A DNA stretch of 64,000 bases. It comes from Pilatotrama ljubarskyi (lineage: Eukaryota; Basidiomycota; Agaricomycetes; Polyporales; Polyporaceae). Positions 56,238 through 64,000 of the stretch are shown piece after piece. Each line of letters opens with the position of its first letter. Position 1 is the stretch's first letter. Made by a program: the position numbers and the translations under genes. The notes under the pieces are model-generated. The model worked only from the letters and a program-made list of their open reading frames with translations, was not told the origin of the DNA and ran no database searches. The stretch covers positions 244,511 to 308,510 of the forward strand of contig MU277673.1 of the NCBI GenBank assembly GCA_022385805.1, given 5' to 3'.

Positions 56238-58126
56238 TCAACGCCAGGACTGCACGTGCTGGAGTCTGCCAGTCGACTGCTCCTGAGTGCTGCTCCCAGG
56301 CTGGGGTTCTGGTTCTGGAGTTGGTTCCTTGCCTCGGAGACGAGCCAACACTCGCAAGCGACGAGCTGCAGAGGGGGCGATGTCAGCATTGTGCGGAAGC
56401 GACAAGGGACCATCATGACGCACTATATTCGGTACGGACGTGCTCATCCTCCTCCTTGTCCGAGTCTTCGAGGGGGTCGGTGCTGTTGACGACGTGCCAC
56501 GCCTCTAGATGCCGGCTCCATCAGCAACAACTCCGTACCGGAGAGGGGACTGTGCTCACGCTGAAGCATGCTACGCTCCTGGTTCGGGTCCTCCCCGGAC
56601 GTGTCACCTACAGCGAGTTAAGTCCCGGCACCAAGGGCTGTTCGCAGGAAACAACGCTCACCTACAAACGGCTCCAGATGAGGGACTGGACGCGAACTCG
56701 ACTCGTAACTAGTCTGGGCATGAGGGCGACTCTCATGGGAATGTGACGAGCCTCTGCTCCCCGTGCCGTCGGACGTGGCGTGCCGCTGCGCCCGGACCTG
56801 TCGGAACGCCGCCATCTCCTGAGCTGCACCACTCCATCAGCGAACCGTTCCCCCTGCCAGGAAAATTTTTCTGATCATTCGGACTCACCGCTGTAAGGCG
56901 TCGAAGGTGCCGGAGGCGGAGCAAGGGGAGGGTTCATCTTCTTGCGCCGCTTCTCCTGCTCCATCTCATCAACAAGCTCCCGCAAGAACTTGCTCCGGGT
57001 CGCGCTCATCCGTTTGCCCCATTCGACCTCCTCCGGCGGGTCGACGTTCTCTTCGGCCTGCTCCTCGCGTGTAAGAGGCCGCATTCGTGGCACCCTGCCG
57101 GGGTTCGCCCTTGAGTAGTCATCGTCGAACGGGTTCGGCCTGTCGGGTCCCGAGAGATAGTGGAACATGAGCCACAGGAATACCCGGGCCCGGGACGCCG
57201 AAGACAGATTGATGGGCAGAAACAGGTCAAGGAATTCCACGGGCGGATCGAAGTGCTTTTGCGCCACCGTCTATATTTGATTTGCACCGTAAGACAACAG
57301 CCGAGGTCGAGAAAGAATCAGCGCACCATTGCATGGTTAGAATTAGACAGCACGAAGATGAGATTGACGACGCTGGTGGGGGGAATTTGGCCCGCCCGCT
57401 GTGGACAGCGGTTAAATTCTCCCTTGGCGCCAGGAGCCTGCGTGCACGTACAGCCTTTTCCAGAATCTCAGCCGGTGATGAAGGAGGGGGCGTCTTGAAT
57501 TCAAAAGGCAATAGCGCCGCTTTCAGGCAGTTCTTGATCCGAGGAGCGTCTTGCAGGTTACCATCGGTCTTCTGCAGGGAGGGAACCGGATGGTAGCTCC
57601 GAAGAGCAGTTTTCATCTCTGGAAAGACTGCGGGACATTAACGGCTGCGTTTCAAAGAGGAGGGAGCGTGCTGGCGAGCAATACTCACACGCCATGGTGG
57701 TGTTGATGCGGCCTACATTCGTCAAGAGGGCGATTTTGGCGAACTCGATGGCGAAGGCCGGAGTTTCGACCATCTTGTCCTTGAGCACCTTGGAGCACTT
57801 CGGCGAGTTGTACAGCGCATTGACATACAGGTCACAGAAATTCACGACCGGGCGGTTCGGGGCGAGATAGTCGACGAAGGCCTTGGTGTGGTCGGTGAAG
57901 ATGTAGTATAGCAGGTCGTACTGGAGATCCTCTCTCGTCAAGGGCTCGGCGTCTGCACGCTTGATAGGCAGCGTTTTCCTGCCCAGGTATTGTGGACTGA
58001 CAGAGGTTCAGTACACACGACGGACAAAGGGACGGGAGAAGGCGCTTACGGCGTGTTGACCTGCTGGATGTTCCATCCCTGGATGTTGGAGGCGTAACGT
58101 TGTTCTAACGAGCTGGATGACGCCAT
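56238..58126 (-). CDS. INO80-complex subunit Ies1-like protein
   Basis: Nine exons (58126-58050, 57996-57689, 57627-57452, 57398-57327, 57270-56889, 56823-56662, 56607-56560, 56504-56424, 56365-56238) give about 477 residues. The conserved core matches fungal Ies1: TREDLQYDLLYYIFTD, VNFCDLYVNALYNSPKCSKV, DKMVETPAFAIEFAKIAL, FFPEMKTALRSYHPVPSLQK and DAPRIKNCLKAALLPFE. It continues with RAGQIPPTSVVNLIFVLSN and PPVEFLDLFLPINLSSASRA, then LWLMFHYLSG. Ies1 is an accessory subunit of the INO80 remodeller, whose ATPase gene lies about 16 kb away. The last three exons are low-complexity and their boundaries less certain. Family recall, not alignment, supports the call. Confidence 0.78.
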
Positions 58127-59146
58127 GAAGAGGAGAAAGAGCAAGTGCGCGAGGCAATTACGGAACTACTGACCCTCCCAGCACGAGGTGTCAAAGCCGA
58201 ATTGCGGAGGAGGAGTGCCTTTTATCGCTGGGACGCATGAGACGGGTCTTCTCGAATCTTGGGAGGATCTCACGTGTAAACAACAGGATGAGAAGAATCT
58301 TTGTCCGATACTCATCAGCCCTTGGACGATCGATTTGGCCGCGACGAGGGGTCCAAGAATGGCGCGGGAAACCCGAGGGGGAGAAAACGACCGAGGTGTA
58401 TCCAAATGGATACGTTGGAACCAGGCAACGTTGAATCAATCAACACAAGAATGAAGACAAGGCACGGGAAATGGAGGGCAAGAAGTCGCTGCCGTTTACC
58501 ACATGAGCGCAGGCCAGGGCATTATGAAAAACCGACTGGGGAGGGCGCGAGGAGCTCGTGGCGTTGCGGTGGCTGATGGCAGATGGCCCAAGATCTCCCG
58601 CTCGATCTTCGCACGCAGCGCCCAGCCTCTGCGCCTCTCCCCTCCCGACCATGTTCGCGGATGCAAATGTCCGCCCAGAACCCCATCTGTGCTCCTGTCT
58701 CGCATCATTTCCAGGGCCTCGCAGAATTCTGCGCCGAGTACAACGTTCTCGGCATCTTCCTGTCTCTAGCCAGCAACTGTCCGCATTCGGCAACTGTGCG
58801 TCCGCCCGGCAACCTTTCTTCGTCTGTTGTCTCCGAATAGCTGCCTTCCTTGTCCTTCCCCCCTCCTATCTCATTGTTGACACAGCACTCGTACGCATGT
58901 GCAGATACGGTATAGCGGCCCTGGCGTATTCTCCGAGACTCCGACGGTCTCAGCCGTAATAATGTCCGTATGACGGTCAGAACCAGCGAACCAGCGCATG
59001 CATGACTTCTCGCTACGCCTGTGATCGCCCGATAACCCTCCTTGCATCGCGGGAGACATTTCAGGCGATAGTTGACCACCATGTTGCACTTCTCATCGAT
59101 CTCGCAGCGCATCTAAAAGCTCCATGGTGTCATATGTCGGGCGGGC
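58127..59146. other. intergenic region, no supported gene
   Basis: About 1 kb upstream of the Ies1-like gene. Open frames on both strands give Arg/Ser/Pro-rich, non-conserved translations, and their splice signals do not agree. It probably holds the Ies1-like promoter and the 3' UTR of the gene at its right. Confidence 0.4.
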
Positions 59147-59990
59147 CTATGCGCCCATCTGCTTCGCGCAGAAGTCTTCCGGTGCATCCGCGCCGCGCCC
59201 AGATTGCTCTTCACGTACAAAACATGTAAAGCGTGCAGGTATGTTGCATGCCTGCCTCCACGGACATTAACGCTGATGATGAGCGTGGGGCTCGTCGTTC
59301 TCTTGACAAGGACGATTGGTCCCAAGTCTGCATCTGGACGCGTCTTTCTGCTCATCTGGCCTCGTTCTATGAGACCTTCTGACCGCACTAGCGCACACCT
59401 GGTGATTGTCCTCTCACTGCGGCCATTTTCCATCCGACGCGTTGAACGTGTTGTCGCGTGCGGTCGCACAAAGGTGGGAATGCTTCTCGGACCCCTCTCC
59501 CTGGCCGGCCTTGGACTAGAATGGTGTGCTCGCACGTCTTTGCAAATAGAACAAGGAGCTTCTCAGCCATATGTTTCGTACCGGGTATACCTTCTTTGCC
59601 GCCGAAGGGACTTCGGATGTACTGGCCAATATTGTACGCTGCATATTGCGTGGACATGGATGGCGCATATATGGTCCCGTAGCGGTACCGGTCCTGTGCA
59701 ACCTTCATTGAGCAGCTGAGCTCCGCCCGGATTTATCTTCGCCTCCGATAGCACGTCTGGCCGAGCTCATGATCACACCCGAAGCGTCAGGGTGTGTGGT
59801 ACTGAATAGGACATGCGCACCGCGTCCAGGACGTTCTGGCGTCATTGCATGAAGAGAACTCACCCACAAACCCCGCCGCCGCGAGGTGCACACGTTGGAT
59901 GAACCCACCGCCTCGCGTTGACCGTCCACCGGTGGGCCTGCGGTAGTCCGAGCGGCGTCCGTACTGGACGAGCGCCTTCGCGATTCTTTC
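59147..59990 (-). CDS. unresolved multi-exon gene
   Basis: Protein-like blocks occur on the minus strand but no full model is certain. In order they are RIAKALVQYGRRSDYRRPTG with GGGFIQRVHLAAAGFV (near 59985-59860), then VPHTLTLR, then DRYRYGTIYAPSMSTQYAAY with NIGQYIRSPFGGKE (near 59700-59580). After a good 53-nt intron comes the basic, low-complexity block RAHHSSPRPARERGPRSIPT. A likely end is GRGADAPEDFCAKQMGA before a TAG at 59147-59149. Donor and acceptor phases agree between these blocks. The start exon is not found, because the first block has no ATG and is preceded by an acceptor-like CTCTAG. I do not recognise the family. Divergent from TIM8. Confidence 0.35.
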
Positions 59991-60208
59991 ATTCTAGAGG
60001 ACGGGCGCCTATGTTCCTTCCTACTCCGACCCGATCGGGCGTCTACTCTAGCTTCCTAATACACTGCGTGGTGCCACGTGCCGGGCCCGCTTTTCAGGTA
60101 CAGCGCACCGTGTCACAGCCTGCCACCGCTATCGTCCTCGCAGTCGCAGTCGCAGCCTCAGCCCTTCCCAGTCCTCTGTGTCCATCGGTGCCGAGAAAAC
60201 ATAGCAAC

Positions 60209-60631
60209 ATGGCTGACCTCTCCGAATTGGGCCTTGACGCCGCCTCTCGTGTGTGTACCGTTGCGCGAGCCTTTTTGGGACGGGAATATTGACGCATGCC
60301 GCAGAAGGAGCTTGAGCAGTTCATCGAGACTCAGCAAGCTCAGAGTCGCGTCCAAGCCGAGGTGCACAAGTTGACGGAGATGTGCTGGGACAAGTGCGTT
60401 TCTCCGCCGTTACATTGGCCTTGGTCCTCACCGTATATTTTGCCTCGCCCCCCTTCTCGCTTTGTCTCGGTCACAATCTCCATGCTGTCCAGGTGTGTCG
60501 GCTCGATCTCGTACAGCTTCTCCAGGAGCGAGCAGAGTTGCCTCACGAACTGCGTCGACCGCTTCGTGGACACGACAACTCACCTCGTGAAGAAGGTCGA
60601 GGAGCAACGAGCCGCGGCATTAGGCCAGTGA
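60209..60631 (+). CDS. TIM8: mitochondrial intermembrane-space chaperone Tim8
   Basis: An 89-residue small Tim that, with Tim13, escorts hydrophobic precursors such as Tim23 across the intermembrane space. Three exons (60209-60250, 60305-60393, 60493-60631). The twin CX3C motif is present as MCWDKC and SCLTNC, about 20 residues apart. LSELGLDAASRKELEQFIET, QAEVHKLTEMCWDKC and RFVDTTTHLVKKVEEQRAA match Tim8. The second intron is 99 nt. Its donor (GTGCGT) splits the codon before the second Cys of the first motif. Confidence 0.94.
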
Positions 60632-60880
60632 TCGTCCCCGGCGCCCGCTCGTGTGCCTCCCTGTTCGCCTGGTCCCTTCCCTCCGGACGTCTTCCCGTCA
60701 AGCCGGCGTACCCTTCATCCTCCACTCATCTTCACCAAGTATCCTATCACTGCTCCTGACGCATAATAGATACATCTTGCAAGTTGCGGGATATATATTA
60801 TCCACCGTTGTACATCCAGCCTGTCCGTGTAGGGATAGCATGTCATGGTTCGTAAGCCTGCTCGTCGGTCGTGCGGCATT

Positions 60881-62438
60881 CTAGCGTAGCTTCGAACACG
60901 CCCAACCGACGACAGCAGGAATAAAGAAGCAGAACGCGTCCAGAACTTCATAGCGATGCCTTAATCGGATCGGCACCACCACCTCGAGGGGCTTTCCTTC
61001 GGACACGGTCGGTACGCCGAGAGAACCAGTCTCAAGGAATCTGCCGATGAGCTTGTCCTTCTCTCGCCACAGGTTCCGCAACCACAGTTCGAACGCTTCG
61101 CGCTCGGTCTCCGGTATGTCCACCTCGACCGCAGACTTCGCGGATCCGTTCGGCAGGACGTTCGGGTTACTGGAAGAGATATTCCCTATTGGGACCTCGC
61201 GGTTGACGTCGAACTTGCGTATGTGCATGTGCACAGCTGGCGGCGGCACCGCATCGCAGAAGATAGAACGCAGTGTGTAGTAAGCCTGGCCGTACTCCAG
61301 GGATGGAGTGCCTGGTTTTCTAGCGTGAGCCGCAGTAATGCGTGATTCGGATAGGGAACATGCCTGGGTACGCCATGGTAATATCAAGTAGCTGCAAGCT
61401 CGGTATACGAGGGGCGAGCGACCGCAGGGAATAGTGCAGGCCGGTCGAGCGGGGCAACAACGTGTGCGTCATATCGGGCTATGGACAGAGGATTAAGAGC
61501 ATGTCTGCAGAGTGCGCATTTTATGACGCACAATGCCCAGCTTGTCTGCATATTTCTTGCTGATCGGTCTGGTGTCCTTGCTAATGAGGGTGCCCTCGGG
61601 GTACAGGATAAAGGTCAACGGGGAGTCCTCCTTTTCTGCACGGCGCGCCAGCCAGGACAGGCTCTTCGACAGATGCATGCGATCAGATGCCCAGGAACGC
61701 GCGAGGAAGATGAAGTTGTAGAATTGCATTCCCTGCGCCCACAAGTGACTGTAACATGAGGCACGGCGATGAAGAGCGGATGGGGGAGAACGGAGGCGCA
61801 CCCAGCCGAGGACAGGGAGCCACTTGAGGCTCTTCTTGAGCACGATGAATACATCCCTGTGCGTGCCCATTAGATAGGTGAGCACCCAAGCGTACATCCA
61901 GTCTGCATAGATCTATTGTGCTCCATCATGAGCATTTGGCATCGTCGAGTCCATATTTATTACGCGCACCTGGTGGTTGGCTATGAGGACGGCTTTCTGG
62001 GGCAAGTTCAGGGCGACCACTCTCCCATTATTGTCCCGCTCCACCAAGGTCTCGATTTCCTCAGGGGTGAACTTGCCCAATCCCTCCGTCTCGAACGAAA
62101 GCACAAGCTTGGTTGGAGCGAACCACTGGCAGATAATCACTGACGCGCGCATGCCTCCTAAACAACCGTGCTCTCTCGCGGACGCATTACAAGCACGTAC
62201 CGAGTAGCGCACCGAACGCCCCTTTGCTATACCGGATCCCCTCATAGTAGACCTTGCGCGCAGTGCGGAACGGCAGGAGCTTGAGCGGGAGCAACACGAC
62301 GAATTGCGAGCCATTGATCATGAGACATCCGAAGATAAATACGGTGAGGAAAGCGAGTGCATGCACGACCTGCCGCCATGTGCGGCGCGGGCGCGCGGCA
62401 ATGGGGAGGGTATAGAGCTCTGGCGCTGCTGCAGTCAT
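60881..62438 (-). CDS. lysophospholipid acyltransferase (LPLAT/LCLAT1-like), membrane-bound
   Basis: A 421-residue PlsC-family acyltransferase, probably of the ER, similar to fungal Cst26-type and animal LCLAT1 enzymes that acylate lysophosphatidic acid or lysocardiolipin or remodel phosphatidylinositol. Exons are 62438-62201, 62139-61970, 61912-61802, 61732-61532, 61478-61364 and 61311-60881. An N-terminal membrane segment (HALAFLTVFIFGCLMINGSQ) precedes the acyltransferase domain. The catalytic NHQIYADW carries His135 and Asp140. LTFILYPEGTLIS holds the EGT motif (219-221), and DITMAYPGTPSLEYGQ is the third family block. The last intron has GC at its 5' end. A C-terminal hydrophobic helix (VLDAFCFFIPAVVGWACSKL) closes the protein. 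The substrate is not decided. Confidence 0.88.
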
Positions 62439-63127
62439 GCGCGCTGGATGCTGGGGACCAGAGACGATGGTTGCACGCCGGCAGAGGTAGGGGGCGAGGG
62501 CGGGCGGGGGACCGCTGGGTGGCTGCTGTGGTCTGCGCACAGGACCGCGGGCGCTGTCGCCGCCACAGACTCGGCGGGACTCGTCAGCGCGGCTTGCCCA
62601 CGCTCCTGCAGCGCGGCGGCAGTTCGCATTCGAGGACCTTCGCATTCGTCATTCCATTGACGAATACCGGCCTGTCGGTCCAGAAGAGCAGAATCACCGG
62701 CCCTTGCCCCGTATCATACGTTCCGAGAGCAGTCAGGGACACTAGCGCTGCGCAGGCAGAGGGAGTACGTCAAAGGATCTGCGAGGCATGGAAGGGGGAG
62801 ACAGAGCAGAGGGGTGACGTTCAGATCAGTTCCGTGTCGTGTGTGCAAGCTCCCCCATGAGACCGCTGAGGGTTTTCCTTGAAGGCACTGACGAAGAGCG
62901 GAAGCCTCGCCGGCGTGAGCACTCATTCCGGACTTTTTGATCGCTTCGCAGGTCAGCCGAGCTTGGCTGAAGCGCGTCGTCGGAATGACTCTAGATCTAC
63001 TCTGAGTGTGGCACGCGACGCGAGCTCGGTGTGTATATACAGGTCGGTTTGTATGTGGTGCGAAAGCCTCGAAAAGGACGACTGCCTCTTGGACCGCCAT
63101 TCCCAAAGCTGGCTCCGAGGATCTTCG
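62439..63127. other. intergenic region: acyltransferase promoter and transporter 3' UTR
   Basis: The 0.7 kb between two minus-strand genes contains no supported gene. Short open frames on both strands do not resemble proteins. Confidence 0.45.
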
Positions 63128-64000
63128 TTAACAAGTGAACGGCCGTCCCACCAGGCCGTCTCTGTAAGCGTCTGCGATTAGCTAGAGGCAGATTTACAAA
63201 GCACACGTCAGTAGTTGATCCCGAAGGTGATGGCAGTTACTGAATACCTTGATCGAGACGTATGTTCCAGCAACACACATGAATGCTCCCGCAAGAACGG
63301 TCCAGGATGCGACCATGGTGCCGAACCAATTACGTTTCAGCGCATGCACCCCGCCCTTGAGGTAGAAGGTGTCGTGCAGCCAAAAGAAACCGGCGATGCC
63401 GTAGGTGTACCACGAGGCGAAGAGCGACGCGGTGATGCCTGTCAGATAGGAGAAGATCGGCACGGCGGTGGCTAGAACGAACGCGAGGACGGTCGCGGCA
63501 AAACAGAGGGCGACCCAGATCGTCCAGCCCAGTGTGGTATGCGAATACACATGGTGGGAGTGACGGAAAAAGCGGAAGAACACGAGTTTGGCTGCTGCAT
63601 GGGCGTAGAGAGCGCCAGAGCTGGTCCAGAGGTCAGCCCAAATGTACGATCTAGGCGGGGCTGGGGTACGTGCATCAAGAAATTGACCATCCCAATAGCA
63701 AACGTGATCTTGGACCAAACAGGCGGCAATGAGAACAGCGCGGGAGAGGCGACTGTATTACCGAGGTACACGTAGACGACGACGCTGAAAACGGCATAAA
63801 AGGTGGTCGAAAACCCTTGCAAAACCCAAGCAGCCTACGGCGAAAGGTCAGCGAGGCGAAGAAAGTGGCATCTTTCCATACCTTCTTGGCATCCTGCGGG
63901 TTCTGCATCTCAGATATGAGGATGAAGAACCTGTTGGCTATCAGTAACCTACCACATAGACGCAACGCACATCTCACATGAAATGCCCTGTGTTCCACCA
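63128..64000 (-). CDS. amino-acid transporter (Aa_trans family), 5' part outside the window
   Basis: The C-terminal part of a multi-pass transporter. The gene runs off the right edge. Visible exons: 64000-63978 (partial), 63930-63882, 63834-63674, 63620-63248, 63181-63128. The block NTGHFMFFILISEMQNPQDAKKA is the loop and helix of fungal amino-acid transporters of the AAAP/Aa_trans type. Helices include AVFSVVVYVYLGNTV, FAIGMVNFLISGALYAHAAA, WVALCFAATVLAFVLATAVP and MVASWTVLAGAFMCVAGTYV. The end is SIKLIADAYRDGLVGRPFTC. Substrate is inferred as neutral amino acids by family only. The intron joining exons at 63674 and 63620 must use a GC donor to keep frame. Confidence 0.85.

Noticed and set aside
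56505..56661. A single 157-nt intron near the end of the Ies1-like gene
   Set aside because: Two introns of 54 and 55 nt around a 48-nt exon have better splice sites and fit the local intron size.
58440..58840. Overlapping open frames on both strands upstream of the Ies1-like gene
   Set aside because: None shows family motifs or consistent splice sites. They look like GC-rich shadows.

Overview
The window is nuclear DNA of a filamentous fungus, most likely an Agaricomycete (mushroom-forming basidiomycete). Genes are dense, GC-rich and broken by many short introns, mostly 47-70 nt. The gene set is fungal: a saccharopine dehydrogenase of the alpha-aminoadipate lysine pathway, a Fus3/Kss1-type MAP kinase, flavocytochrome b2, a HET-domain protein and a GPI-type cupredoxin protein. 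The order Polyporales is only a guess. Exon structures were worked out by hand from splice signals, reading phase and recall of the protein families. No alignment or transcript data were available.

Layout. 0.2-9 kb: two uncharacterised proteins, a membrane-linked J-domain protein, and a seven-helix membrane protein with a very long disordered tail. 9.8-18.4 kb: GAR transformylase (ADE8), a HET-domain protein, flavocytochrome b2 (CYB2), and a SAP-like/coiled-coil protein. 19-25 kb: a MAP kinase with a 457-nt intron, then a gene-poor stretch holding a 439-bp hAT-like MITE, then a protein with two cupredoxin domains. 25.8-40.5 kb: CBF5 and ribosomal protein eL22 from a shared promoter, a DHX29-like RNA helicase, and the INO80 remodelling ATPase. 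41-53 kb: a compact housekeeping block of FUM1, PEX11, CMC1, LIP5, eS28, a GT8 glycosyltransferase, KAE1 and LYS1. 54-64 kb: an uncharacterised protein, a probable INO80-complex subunit (IES1), an unresolved gene, TIM8, a lysophospholipid acyltransferase, and the 3' part of an amino-acid transporter that runs off the right edge.

Themes. Mitochondrial functions are common (FUM1, CMC1, LIP5, TIM8, CYB2). So are ribosome biogenesis and translation (CBF5, eL22, eS28, DHX29, KAE1). The INO80 catalytic subunit and a probable IES1 subunit lie about 16 kb apart. No operon, CRISPR array, tRNA or rRNA gene was recognised. No clearly new multi-gene system was found. The best leads are the MITE, the seven-helix protein as a possible pH-sensor-type receptor, three introns that appear to use GC-AG splice sites, and telobox-like motifs in three housekeeping promoters.
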